Assembly (NCBI RefSeq): GCF_000214175.1
Contig: NC_015564.1
Location: 1,736,001-1,800,000, forward strand
Reading direction: 5' to 3'
DNA length: 64,000 bases
Origin: Hoyosella subflava DQS3-9A1
Lineage (GTDB): Bacteria > Actinomycetota > Actinomycetes > Mycobacteriales > Mycobacteriaceae
Below are positions 9,838 through 18,324 of this stretch, in pieces (the first letter of the stretch is position 1; each line of letters starts with the position of its first letter). Position numbers and translations under genes: made by a program. The notes beneath the pieces are model-generated. The model saw only the letters and a list, made by a program, of their open reading frames with translations. It did not search any database and was not told the origin of the DNA.

Positions 9838-10857
9838 GTGGCTGGGATCAAAGAAGTCGCGGAGCGCGCCGGAGTTTCCACGGCGACAGCCTCCCGCGCG
9901 CTCAGTGGTCGGGGCCACGTATCGCCCGCCGCGCGGGAGCGCGTTCTCTCAGCAGCGAAAGATCTCGGCTACGTCATGTCCTATGCCGCGTCAAGCCTGG
10001 CTTCCGGCCGCAGTCGCACGGTGGGAGTCATCGTGCCGTTTATCAATCGGTGGTTCTTCTCCGAATTGCTCGAGGGCATCACGTCGGCGCTCATGAGCGA
10101 GGGCTACGACTTGTCGCTGTACAGTTTTGACCGGCAAGGACAGCGCCAGCGTGTTCTTGCCGACTACCTGCTGCGCAAACGGCTCGACGCTGTTGTTGCC
10201 GCTTCGCTGCGTCTAGACGAATCAGAACTCAAGCAACTGCTCGATGTGGGTAAACCGATCGTAGAAATCGGGGGGCTGGTGCCCGGGGTGCCGAGTATTC
10301 ACCTCGATGAACACGCTATTGCGCGCTTCGCTACGGAGCATCTGATCGGACTCGGCCATCGTCAGATCGCGCACCTCGGTGGCACCGCCGAAACGGGCCC
10401 CGACTATTTCCCCATGTCGACAGACCGTCGCGAAGGCTTTTACTCTGCCCTGCGTGATGCAGGGTGCGAGATCAGTCCACGCTGGGACATTGCTGCTGAC
10501 TACACCGTCGCGGATGGGTACAGAAAAGTGAAGACTCTCCTCGCAGGGCCGGGCCCCCGCCCCACAGCGCTCTTCTGTTCGTCCGACGAGATGGCAGTAG
10601 GTGCAATCTTCGCGGCCCGCGATCTCGGATTCACCGTGCCCGGCGACCTCTCTGTCATCGGTATTGACGGCAATCCGATCGGCGAAGCCGTCGGCCTGAC
10701 CACGATCGCTCAGTGTCCCGCCCGGCAGGGGAGCCAAGCGGCGAAGATTCTGCTCGAACATCTGGCCGCTGGCGAGCGACCGATGGCCCCCCAGAGCGTC
10801 GTCGTGGAGACCGACTTTATTGTGCGCTCCAGCACCGCCGTGCCCGCTTCGCGTTGA
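9838..10857 (+). CDS. LacI-family transcriptional regulator of the maltose cluster
   Basis: This 339-residue LacI/GalR regulator starts at a GTG preceded by GAAGGCGG. The N-terminal helix-turn-helix reads IKEVAERAGVSTATASRALSGRG, followed by the hinge and the periplasmic-binding-like effector domain (SDEMAVGAIFAARDLGFTVPGDLSVIGIDG). It is cotranscribed with the second alpha-glucosidase. Two LacI-type palindromes in the 7916-8074 region are its likely targets, making it an autoregulated repressor whose inducer is probably maltose or a derived oligosaccharide. Confidence 0.9.
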   Translation: MAGIKEVAERAGVSTATASRALSGRGHVSPAARERVLSAAKDLGYVMSYAASSLASGRSRTVGVIVPFINRWFFSELLEGITSALMSEGYDLSLYSFDRQGQRQRVLADYLLRKRLDAVVAASLRLDESELKQLLDVGKPIVEIGGLVPGVPSIHLDEHAIARFATEHLIGLGHRQIAHLGGTAETGPDYFPMSTDRREGFYSALRDAGCEISPRWDIAADYTVADGYRKVKTLLAGPGPRPTALFCSSDEMAVGAIFAARDLGFTVPGDLSVIGIDGNPIGEAVGLTTIAQCPARQGSQAAKILLEHLAAGERPMAPQSVVVETDFIVRSSTAVPASR

Positions 10858-11007
10858 GCCGGCGCGCGGTCCACGCCTGCATCGGCTGCATCCACCGCAT
10901 CCTCGGGCTTCCCCCGGACGAAACCCTCGATGAGGCACCCACGTCCCCGGCGGGCTGACCGCCGTTCCCCGGCGAAGACAACTGGGCACCGCAGGTCGCG
11001 GCGGGAC

Positions 11008-11775
11008 TTACACGATGGCGCTGAGACCGCCATCGATCACCAGTGAGCCGCCGGTCATGTACGACGAGGCGGGGCTGGCCAGGAACAGCAGTGCGGCATC
11101 CAGTTCGGCCTGCTCCCCGAACCGCCCCAGGACGCTGTTGTCGGTGACCATCGTCCGGAGAGCCTCCGCGCCCTCCGAGTTGGTGATCTCGGAGTCGAAG
11201 TAGCCCGGGCACAGGGAGTTGACACGGATGCCGCGGCGGCGCGACCACTGCTGGGCGAGGTCCCTGGTCAGACCGAGTACGCCAGCCTTGCTGGCGCAGT
11301 ACCCGGCCTGTGGGAAGCGGGAGGCAACCCAGCCCAGCACGCTGGCAACGTTCACGATCGAGGACCCCTCCGGCATGTGCGGCGCGCAGGCGCGCGCCAT
11401 CCAGTACACCCCGTTCAGGTTGGTGTCGATGGTGCTGCGGAAGACCGCGGGGTCCTCTCTCAAAGCGCTCCCGGCCGGGCCGACGCCGGCGTTGTTGACC
11501 AGCACGTTGATGCGGCCGAACTCGTCGGCCGCTGCTGCGGCCAGCTCCTCGCACTGCTCCTGCACCGAGACATCGGTGCGACGGATGAGCACGGGCGTCC
11601 CCTGCTGCCGGAGCTCCGCCGCGAGGGCTTCAAGCTTCTCTTCGCGTCGCGCGGCAAGGACCAGCGTGGCACCCGCCGTGGCCAAGGCACGGGCGAAGCC
11701 GAGTCCTAAGCCGGAGCTTGCGCCGGTGATGACGACGACCTTGTCTTCGAGGCTGAATCGGTCGATCAGGTTCAT
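11008..11775 (-). CDS. Short-chain dehydrogenase/reductase
   Basis: This 255-residue classical SDR starts MNLIDRFSLEDKVVVITGAS, chosen because GGAGAA lies 7 bases upstream and longer starts overlap the preceding gene. The nucleotide site TGASSGLG is at 17-24, NNAG at about 94-97, catalytic Ser145 in NVASV, and Tyr159/Lys163 in YCASK. It is the last gene of the APH-acyl-CoA dehydrogenase-SDR operon. By context it probably reduces or oxidises a hydroxyacyl or keto intermediate made by the dehydrogenase, but the substrate is unknown. Confidence 0.88.
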   Translation of the reverse strand: MNLIDRFSLEDKVVVITGASSGLGLGFARALATAGATLVLAARREEKLEALAAELRQQGTPVLIRRTDVSVQEQCEELAAAAADEFGRINVLVNNAGVGPAGSALREDPAVFRSTIDTNLNGVYWMARACAPHMPEGSSIVNVASVLGWVASRFPQAGYCASKAGVLGLTRDLAQQWSRRRGIRVNSLCPGYFDSEITNSEGAEALRTMVTDNSVLGRFGEQAELDAALLFLASPASSYMTGGSLVIDGGLSAIV

Positions 11776-11786
11776 CAGGTTCTCCT

Positions 11787-12992
11787 TCAGCCGACGTGCG
11801 GCGGCGTTTTCTTCAGCTCGATGCCCGCCACCGTTCGTCGGTGCACCGCATCGGGGCCGTCGACGATGCGCAGGACCCGGGCCCACGCGTAGAAGTAGGC
11901 GAGCGGTGAGTCGTCCGACACCCCCATGCCGCCGAAGACCTCGATGGCCCGGTCGATGACCCGCGTCGCCATGGCCGGAGCGGAAACCTTGATCGCCGAG
12001 ATCTCGCTGCGCGCTCCCTTGGCGCCGTACTGGTCGATGAGCCAGGCGGCGTGGTAGACGTGCAGACGCGCCTGGTCGATCTCGATACGCGACTGCGCGA
12101 TGAGATCCTGCACGTTGGCGTAGTCCGACAGTGGCTGCCCGAAGGCAACGCGGGACCGGGCACGGACCACCATGAGGGCAAGGGCGCGCTCCGCCATGCC
12201 GATGGCACGCATCGCGTGATGGATGCGCCCGGGACCCAGACGGGCCTGCGCAATGCGGAACCCGTCGCCCTCGTTGGCCAGGAGGTTGCTCGCAGGGACC
12301 CGGACGTCGCGGAACTCAATCTCGCAGTGGCCGTGCTGGTCGTTGTAGCCGAAGATCGGCAGGTTCCGCTCGATGGTCAGCCCCGGGGTGTCACGGGGAA
12401 CGAGGATCATCGACTGCTGGCGGTGGGTCTCGGCCGTCGGGTCGGTCTTGCCCATGACGATGAAGAGCTGGCAGCGTGCGTCGGCTGCCCCGGTGATCCA
12501 CCACTTGCGGCCGTTGATGACGTAGCTGTCGCCGTCCCGGCTGATGTGGGTGGTGATGTTGGTGGCGTCGGAGGAGGCCACCTCGGGTTCGGTCATGGCG
12601 AAGGCCGACCGGATCTCGCCGGCGAGCAGTGGCGCGAGCCAGCGCTCGCGCTGCTCTGTCGTGGCGAACAGCTCCAGGGTCTCCATGTTGCCGGTGTCAG
12701 GCGCCTGGCAGTTGATCGCCTCAGGCGCGATGACGGGCGACCAGCCGGAGATCTCGGCGACCGCCGCGTACTCGAGGTTCGACAGGCCGGAGAGTTTGGG
12801 GAGGAAGAGGTTCCAGAGGCCGCGCCGCTGTGCCTCGCGCTTGAGGTCTTCCATCACCGGTGGATAGGCATGCTCGCCATGCTCGCGCAGGTACTGCGCC
12901 CAGGCCGGTTCGGCCGGGAACACGTGCGAGCGCATGAAGTCCCACATGTTCTCGCAGGCTTCCTGGGCCTTGGGGGAGAGGGAGAAGTCCAT
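11787..12992 (-). CDS. Acyl-CoA dehydrogenase (ACAD10/11-like)
   Basis: This 401-residue FAD-dependent acyl-CoA dehydrogenase has the conserved FAMTEPEVASSDATNI segment and the flavin-binding FGGMGVSDDSPLAYFYAWARVLRIVDGPDAVHRR C-terminal region. It is closest in layout to ACAD10/ACAD11-type enzymes, which are associated with an APH-like kinase domain. Here that kinase-like protein is a separate gene immediately upstream (13025-14047). The linked SDR completes a fatty-acid or hydroxyacyl-CoA degradation module. Chain length cannot be inferred. Confidence 0.9.
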   Translation of the reverse strand: MDFSLSPKAQEACENMWDFMRSHVFPAEPAWAQYLREHGEHAYPPVMEDLKREAQRRGLWNLFLPKLSGLSNLEYAAVAEISGWSPVIAPEAINCQAPDTGNMETLELFATTEQRERWLAPLLAGEIRSAFAMTEPEVASSDATNITTHISRDGDSYVINGRKWWITGAADARCQLFIVMGKTDPTAETHRQQSMILVPRDTPGLTIERNLPIFGYNDQHGHCEIEFRDVRVPASNLLANEGDGFRIAQARLGPGRIHHAMRAIGMAERALALMVVRARSRVAFGQPLSDYANVQDLIAQSRIEIDQARLHVYHAAWLIDQYGAKGARSEISAIKVSAPAMATRVIDRAIEVFGGMGVSDDSPLAYFYAWARVLRIVDGPDAVHRRTVAGIELKKTPPHVG

Positions 12993-13024
12993 GGTGTGTG
13001 CTCCTGGGGGAGGTAGGGAGAGGT

Positions 13025-14047
13025 TCAGAGGAGGGCAAGGCCGCGCTGGCCGAGGCCGAGGATCTCCGCATCGAGATCGCCGAAGTCCTGGCCGCCCATT
13101 GCGCCGGCGCGCGACCGTGCAGCAACGCCCTGGGCGATGACGGCGAACTTGAAGTGCGCGAAGGCGAGGTACCAGTCCATGTCGGACAGGTCGACGCCAG
13201 CAGTCTCGGCGTAACGCGCCAGCATCTGGGTGCGCGAGGGGAATCCCGGCAGATGGCTGACGCCGGGGATCAGGGACAGCTCGGGTTCACCCTCCTCGCG
13301 CCAGAAGAGGAGCAGCAGGCCCAGATCGGTGAGCGGGTCGCCCAGCGTGGAGAGCTCCCAGTCCAGAATCGCCGCGATTCGGCCCGGAGCCGTGGAATCC
13401 AGGACGACGTTGTCGAGTCGGTAGTCGCCGTGCACGATGGCGGTCCGTTGCTGAGCGGGGACCGCGGCGGCCAGCCGTGCACCCAGCTCCTCGATCTCGG
13501 CGACGGGCTCGAATCGCGATGCCTCCCATTGGCCGGTCCAGCGGCGTACCTGCCGCGCCATGAAGCCTTCGGGGCGGCCGTAGTCCGCGAGTCCGATCGC
13601 CTCGTAGTCGACGGCGTGAAGCGTGGCGAGTGTGTCCACGAAGCCCTCACCAATCGCGCGACGTTCGTCAGTTTCCGTTGCGTAGCCGGCCGGAAGGTCG
13701 CCTCGCACCACATGTCCCGGGACCTTCTCCATGACGTAGAACGGGAAGCCCAGGAGATTGCCGTCGTCGACCAGCACGATGGCCGCAGTCGGTACCGCAG
13801 TGCCCGCGAGAGCCTCCTGGACCCTGGCCTCGCGGACCATGTCATGTGCACGCGGGAGAAGTTCGCCCGTCGGTGGGCGCCGGAGGATCAGCTCGCCAGC
13901 AGGACAGCTCAGGCCGAACGTGAGGTTCGACTTGCCTCCGGTGATCAGCTCAGCGTCCACCTCTGTCCATCGGGTGTCATTCGTGGCGGCCACCAAAGCG
14001 GGGGCCAGTGCCGAGAGCGGTAGCAGGCCGAGCAGGTCCGTGGACAT
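13025..14047 (-). CDS. APH-fold phosphotransferase family protein (ACAD10/11-type kinase domain)
   Basis: This 340-residue aminoglycoside-phosphotransferase-fold protein has a nucleotide-binding N-lobe (GGKSNLTFGL) and the catalytic loop IVHGDYRLDNVVLD, followed by AAILDWELSTLGDPLTDLG with the metal-binding DWE. In actinobacteria such proteins adjoin acyl-CoA dehydrogenases. In animal ACAD10/11 the same domain is fused to the dehydrogenase and phosphorylates hydroxyacyl-CoA substrates. A similar hydroxyacyl-CoA kinase role is plausible here. Antibiotic resistance is unlikely given the context. It is the first gene of the three-gene operon and faces the XRE-TetR regulator. Confidence 0.85.
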   Translation of the reverse strand: MSTDLLGLLPLSALAPALVAATNDTRWTEVDAELITGGKSNLTFGLSCPAGELILRRPPTGELLPRAHDMVREARVQEALAGTAVPTAAIVLVDDGNLLGFPFYVMEKVPGHVVRGDLPAGYATETDERRAIGEGFVDTLATLHAVDYEAIGLADYGRPEGFMARQVRRWTGQWEASRFEPVAEIEELGARLAAAVPAQQRTAIVHGDYRLDNVVLDSTAPGRIAAILDWELSTLGDPLTDLGLLLLFWREEGEPELSLIPGVSHLPGFPSRTQMLARYAETAGVDLSDMDWYLAFAHFKFAVIAQGVAARSRAGAMGGQDFGDLDAEILGLGQRGLALL

Positions 14048-14059
14048 GTGTGACTCCTT

Positions 14060-14097
14060 ACTGAACAGACCGAGCGATCGTATCGAAATTGTTCAGT
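14060..14097. promoter_or_regulatory. Inverted ACTGAACA/TGTTCAGT half-sites in the divergent promoter
   Basis: ACTGAACA (14060-14067) and its exact reverse complement TGTTCAGT (14090-14097) form an inverted pair with a 22-base spacer just upstream of the APH-fold gene. The same half-sites recur in the palindrome at 14120-14138. Together they look like the operator array of the adjacent XRE-TetR regulator. Confidence 0.6.
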
Positions 14098-14119
14098 TAG
14101 CGCTAGTCCTCGGCTAGTA

Positions 14120-14138
14120 TGTTCGGTATGACTGAACA
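14120..14138. promoter_or_regulatory. Palindromic operator overlapping the regulator start codon
   Basis: TGTTCGGTATGACTGAACA is a near-perfect inverted repeat with 8-base arms (7 of 8 paired) around the central ATG. That ATG at 14128 is the probable start codon of the regulator gene, so binding here would directly block the gene's own expression. The arms match the half-sites at 14060 and 14090. Confidence 0.6.
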
Positions 14139-15024
14139 ATCTGCGGCGAGCCAACCTGCGGTCGGCGCGGCCATCCGGGCGACCCGTGAGGCCCGGGGCC
14201 TGTCCCTCCGTGCCCTGGCGGCCCGTCTTGACGTGAGTCCCGCGACTCTCAGTGCCGTCGAGAGGGATCTCACGCCGATCACCGTGCAGCGGCTGGAGCA
14301 CGTTGCCGCCGTACTTGACGTTGACACCAGCGAGCTGCTGACGTCGTCGACGACCGCCGTAGGACCGGGACGATCACCTGGGCCGACTCGGCCGGGTCGC
14401 CCGCTCCCGCAGCGTCGGCAGGGGACGCCGTCGTGGCGGGTGTTCGACAGCGTCGAGACGGATCCGATCCTTCAGGCCGCCACACGCTTGTTCGTGGTAC
14501 ATGGCTTCCACGCCACCACTGTGCGTGACATCGCCGCGGCGGCGGGCATGAGCGTGGCTGGCGTCTACCACCACTACCCGAGCAAGGAGCGGATCCTCGT
14601 GGCGCTGCTCGACTTCACCATGAGCGAGATCGCCTGGCGAATCGAAGCTGCTCGCGCGGAGGGCAGGGACGCCGCACACTCGTTCGCCCTCATGGTGGAG
14701 TCGCTCGCGCTGTTCCACGCTGTCCAAGGCGACCTGGCGTTCCTCGGAGCAAGCGAGATGCGCGGGCTCGGACGTCCGGAACGGGCGCGGGTCACGGCAC
14801 TGCGGGACGCCGTGCAACACGCCCTGGATCGCCAGGCACTCGCCGTGATCGATGCCAACAAGGAGTCAAGGCTCACACCGGACGAGGTGCGCGTAGCCAC
14901 TCGCGCCATCGCGACCATGTGCACCTCGTTGCCCTCGTGGTTCAAGGCCGACGGCCCCAAGGATGCAAGAGAAGTCGCATCTCGCTACGCCCGGTACGCG
15001 CTGGCAATCCTTCTCACCCCATGA
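14128..15024 (+). CDS. XRE-TetR fusion transcriptional regulator
   Basis: This 298-residue protein carries two DNA-binding domains. An XRE/Cro-type helix-turn-helix at about 12-65 (AAIRATREARGLSLRALAAR, then DVSPATLSAVERD) is joined by a Pro/Arg-rich linker to a TetR-type N-terminal domain at about 107-165 (ATTVRDIAAAAGMSVAGVYHHYPSKE) and a helical ligand-binding domain. An ATG three codons earlier (14119) is also possible. It is transcribed divergently from the APH/acyl-CoA dehydrogenase/SDR operon, and repeated palindromes lie in the shared promoter. It probably represses that operon, with an acyl-CoA or related metabolite as ligand. Confidence 0.85.
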   Translation: MTEQSAASQPAVGAAIRATREARGLSLRALAARLDVSPATLSAVERDLTPITVQRLEHVAAVLDVDTSELLTSSTTAVGPGRSPGPTRPGRPLPQRRQGTPSWRVFDSVETDPILQAATRLFVVHGFHATTVRDIAAAAGMSVAGVYHHYPSKERILVALLDFTMSEIAWRIEAARAEGRDAAHSFALMVESLALFHAVQGDLAFLGASEMRGLGRPERARVTALRDAVQHALDRQALAVIDANKESRLTPDEVRVATRAIATMCTSLPSWFKADGPKDAREVASRYARYALAILLTP

Positions 15025-15154
15025 AGAACCCGCCTCGTGGCAAGCGTATCGGCGCCTCACGCCGGCTCAAACCATGCAACCCTCCGCAACCCTTGTCCCC
15101 AGTCCAGGGAAGGAGTGTGCTCTAGGTCACAAGCTCATTCACGAAGAAGGAGTC

Positions 15155-16987
15155 ATGATGACCGAACTCATCTCTCGCGGCGCCGTATGGCCGGAACTTG
15201 ACCTCAGCCCGCAGGACCGCGTCGACACGTGGCTCATCGAATTCGAAGCCGCACTCGCTGCTCGCGACATCGGCAGGGCCGCAGGAATGTTCGCAACTGA
15301 CAGCTTCTGGCGCGACCTCGTTGCCTTCACCTGGAATATCAAGACGGTGGAAGGGCGGGAGGGCGTGACGGACATGCTCACCAGCCAGCTAGATGCGGCC
15401 AGCCCATCGAACTTCCGGACAACCGACACTCCGGCCGAAGCCGACGGGGTGGTCAGCGCCTGGATCAGTTTCGAGACCGCGACTGGGCGCGGCATTGGAC
15501 ATCTGCGCCTAAAAGAAGAAGGTGCCTGGACGCTCCTGACTGCGGCGCAGGAACTCAAAGGCTATGAGGAAGGCAAAGGGCAGCGTCGACCAAAGGGAGT
15601 AGTGCACGGCGCCAATAAGAGTCGCGTGACCTGGGCGGAACAACGCGCGATCGAGGAGAAGGAACTGGGCTACACGGCCCAGCCGTACGTCCTGATCATC
15701 GGTGGAGGACAAGGGGGCATCGCCCTCGGCGCCCGGATGCGGCAACTCGGCGTGCCAGCCATTGTCGTAGACAAACATGAACGTCCCGGCGACCAGTGGC
15801 GAAAGCGGTACAAGTCGCTGTGCCTGCACGATCCGGTCTGGTACGACCATCTCCCGTACATGCCCTTCCCGGAGAACTGGCCGGTGTTCACGCCGAAAGA
15901 CAAGATCGGTGACTGGCTCGAGATGTACACACGCGTTATGGAGGTGCCGTACTGGAGTTCGACGACGTGCACATCAGCTGCCTTCAACGAAGAGACAAAG
16001 GAATGGACGGTACACGTCAACCGCGATGGCGAGGATCTCGTCCTCCGTCCCAAACAGCTGGTTCTCGCGACAGGGATGTCAGGGAAACCGAACGTCCCTA
16101 CATTCCCCGGCCAGGAAAAATTCCAGGGCGACCAGCATCATTCGAGTCAGCATCCAGGTCCGGACAAGTACGCGGGCAAACGGGCGGTCGTCATCGGCGC
16201 CAACAACTCAGCACACGACATTTGCGCTGCGCTGTGGGAATCGGACGTCGATGTGACGATGGTGCAGCGCTCGTCGACACACATCGTGAAGTCTGACTCG
16301 CTGATGGAAATCGGCCTCGGCGATCTGTACTCGGAGCGGGCCCTGGCAGAAGGCATGACGACCCAGAAGGCCGATCTGACCTTCGCGTCAATTCCGTACC
16401 GCATCATGCACGAGTTCCAGATTCCGGTTTACGACAAGATCCGGGAGCGCGACTCGGACTTCTACGATCGTCTGGAGAAAGCCGGCTTCAAGCATGACTG
16501 GGGTGACGACGGATCCGGTCTGTTCATGAAGTACCTCCGAAGAGGTTCGGGCTACTACATCGATGTTGGCGCTTCGGAGCTCGTTGCGGACGGCGAGATC
16601 AAACTCGCACACGGTAACGTTCGCGAGCTGACAGAGAACAGTGTGATTCTCGAAGATGGAACCGAACTCGAAGCCGACGTTGTTGTCTACGCGACGGGAT
16701 ACGGCTCGATGAATGGGTGGGCTTCGGACCTGATAGGACAGGAAGTCGCCGACAAGGTCGGCAAGTGCTGGGGGCTTGGCTCGGACACGACGAAGGACCC
16801 GGGCCCGTGGGAGGGTGAGCAGCGCAACATGTGGAAGCCCACCCAGCAGGAAGCACTCTGGTTCCACGGCGGCAATCTGCACCAGTCGCGGCACTACTCG
16901 CTTTATTTGGCGCTACAGCTCAAAGCGCGCTACGAGGGCCTTCCGACGCCGGTGTACGGACTGCAGGAAGTCCATCACCTCAGCTAG
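15155..16987 (+). CDS. NTF2-like/flavin-dependent monooxygenase fusion (FMO/YUCCA-like)
   Basis: This 610-residue oxidoreductase starts at an ATG preceded by GAAGAAGGAG. Longer frames reach back into the regulator gene. Residues 1 to about 130 look like an NTF2/SnoaL-type domain (EAALAARDIGRAAGMFATDSFWRDL). The FAD site GGGQGG is at 183-188, an FMO-like motif FQGDQHHSSQH at 323-333, the NADPH site GANNSAHD at 348-355, and ATGYGS near the C-terminus. It should hydroxylate or oxygenate a small organic substrate using NADPH and O2. The substrate is unknown. It overlaps the convergent membrane-protein gene by 8 bases. Confidence 0.85.
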   Translation: MMTELISRGAVWPELDLSPQDRVDTWLIEFEAALAARDIGRAAGMFATDSFWRDLVAFTWNIKTVEGREGVTDMLTSQLDAASPSNFRTTDTPAEADGVVSAWISFETATGRGIGHLRLKEEGAWTLLTAAQELKGYEEGKGQRRPKGVVHGANKSRVTWAEQRAIEEKELGYTAQPYVLIIGGGQGGIALGARMRQLGVPAIVVDKHERPGDQWRKRYKSLCLHDPVWYDHLPYMPFPENWPVFTPKDKIGDWLEMYTRVMEVPYWSSTTCTSAAFNEETKEWTVHVNRDGEDLVLRPKQLVLATGMSGKPNVPTFPGQEKFQGDQHHSSQHPGPDKYAGKRAVVIGANNSAHDICAALWESDVDVTMVQRSSTHIVKSDSLMEIGLGDLYSERALAEGMTTQKADLTFASIPYRIMHEFQIPVYDKIRERDSDFYDRLEKAGFKHDWGDDGSGLFMKYLRRGSGYYIDVGASELVADGEIKLAHGNVRELTENSVILEDGTELEADVVVYATGYGSMNGWASDLIGQEVADKVGKCWGLGSDTTKDPGPWEGEQRNMWKPTQQEALWFHGGNLHQSRHYSLYLALQLKARYEGLPTPVYGLQEVHHLS

Positions 16988-17678
16988 CGGGCCGTGCGAA
17001 CCTCGCGACGGACTGAGCGGTGAACACCACCATCGCGCAGCCGATGGGGAACAACAACTCGTTCACTGTCAGTCCGGCGAGGTCGGGCATCGTCAGTTCC
17101 GCTCCACTCGACGTGGCGCTCAGCGCAGTCGCTGTGACGATGATGCCACCGAAAACGACGCCCGAGATTGCGCCGAGTATCAGGTAAGGCCGGGCACGGT
17201 CGACGTGTCGCCGCACCAGACGCGCGAGCAGGAAACCGAGCAGTCCGTATTGAAACGCTTTGAGGAGCGCGATCAGTGCGAGGGACGCAGTCACTGTGCC
17301 GACGGGTTCACCTATTAGCTCATTCACGCCGCGTTGCGCGCCCCGGGCAAGGCCCAGAGCCAGGGGTGCGCAAACGAATCCGAGGACGCCGGCGATTGTC
17401 ACTGAGGCACGCATGATTACGGTGCCCACTGCGATACCCACGCAGACAACTACCGACCAGGTAACGCCCTGGGCGAGACTCGCGAGGAATCCCACCCCCG
17501 GGAGGTCGCTGCCGAAAACCAGTTTCGTAACCACAATCAGTATCTGCACGGCGAGGCCAAGGCCGATGGCCAGCCAAGCCACCGTCGCGATGCGCTGCAC
17601 GACGTGTTCGGGTTCGCTCGCGCTGCTGTTCATTGTCAGCAGACCGTGAAGTGCTTCTGGAAGCGAAGGTACGAGCAT
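16980..17678 (-). CDS. Multi-pass membrane protein of unknown function
   Basis: This 232-residue protein is mostly hydrophobic, with about five or six membrane segments, for example VAWLAIGLGLAVQILIVVTK and VTIAGVLGFVCAPLALGLA. No catalytic or transport motif was recognised. The start is uncertain: MNSSASEPEHVV at 17633 is an equally plausible initiation point, and neither has a convincing Shine-Dalgarno sequence. It is convergent with the monooxygenase and overlaps its last 8 bases. The roughly 290 bases upstream (17634-17923) hold no gene that I can support. Confidence 0.6.
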   Translation of the reverse strand: MLVPSLPEALHGLLTMNSSASEPEHVVQRIATVAWLAIGLGLAVQILIVVTKLVFGSDLPGVGFLASLAQGVTWSVVVCVGIAVGTVIMRASVTIAGVLGFVCAPLALGLARGAQRGVNELIGEPVGTVTASLALIALLKAFQYGLLGFLLARLVRRHVDRARPYLILGAISGVVFGGIIVTATALSATSSGAELTMPDLAGLTVNELLFPIGCAMVVFTAQSVARFARPAS

Positions 17679-17923
17679 TGACGCATATGAAAGTTCGCTC
17701 CTGTGCCGTGCGCCGCTCCGTCGCGGCAGCGTGGATGTCTCTCGGATGACCGACGATTATTTACCAAGCGTCAGCCAGAGACCGATACCGAATTGATGTC
17801 TGATTAAACCACTCAAAGTGTGACGCTTGACACATAGTGGGGGAAGGAGCAGATTCGAACTAACGCCCGAGATCGGGCCGGGAGAATGCGCGCTCAGTGT
17901 TGAGCGGACATGGAGGTGCTGAG

Positions 17924-18214
17924 ATGACTACCGAGACGTCTGAACTGCGCAGGGGCATCGGGCAGTTACGTCAGTCCGTGAGGACGCTGATGATGAAGTA
18001 CGGGGACGCGCCAAGCGTCCGCCGGCTCGTAACTGACCTGGAGCGCCTGAGTATCGATGTCGACGATTTCGAGCAGTCGCGACCGGCGCCAGTTTCCGCG
18101 TCCGCGGCCGCAAAGCAGGAGAAGATTCCCGTTCCTGACACGCCCTACGACGACTCGTTGTGGGCAGGCGTCGACGACGAAGGCGTGGGCGGCTACCACG
18201 GTGATCGCTCGTAG
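17924..18214 (+). CDS. Small hypothetical protein upstream of ftsK
   Basis: This 96-residue soluble protein begins MTTETSELRRGIGQLRQSV, with GGAGGTG about 6 bases before the ATG. The N-terminal two thirds are helical and charged (RRLVTDLERLSIDVDDFE), possibly a short coiled coil. The C-terminus is acidic and glycine-rich (DTPYDDSLWAGVDDEGVGGYHGD). It lies 110 bases before the likely ftsK start. No family with a known function was recognised. Confidence 0.65.
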   Translation: MTTETSELRRGIGQLRQSVRTLMMKYGDAPSVRRLVTDLERLSIDVDDFEQSRPAPVSASAAAKQEKIPVPDTPYDDSLWAGVDDEGVGGYHGDRS

Positions 18215-18324
18215 GCACTCGCCCTCCTGGTATCGGTGATCCCTGCCACAGCCAGGATTACGACTTGGTTGTGACAACTGATGCGTATGGTCAGGATGGT
18301 GTCATTGCGACTAACCTGACACCC

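Noticed and set aside
12051-14023. Long plus-strand open frames (12051-13016 and 12998-14023) opposite the acyl-CoA dehydrogenase and APH genes
   Set aside because: They mirror GC-rich real genes on the minus strand, have no family motifs and no ribosome-binding sites.
13025-14047. Aminoglycoside resistance gene
   Set aside because: The APH fold is real, but the operon with an acyl-CoA dehydrogenase and SDR points to lipid metabolism.
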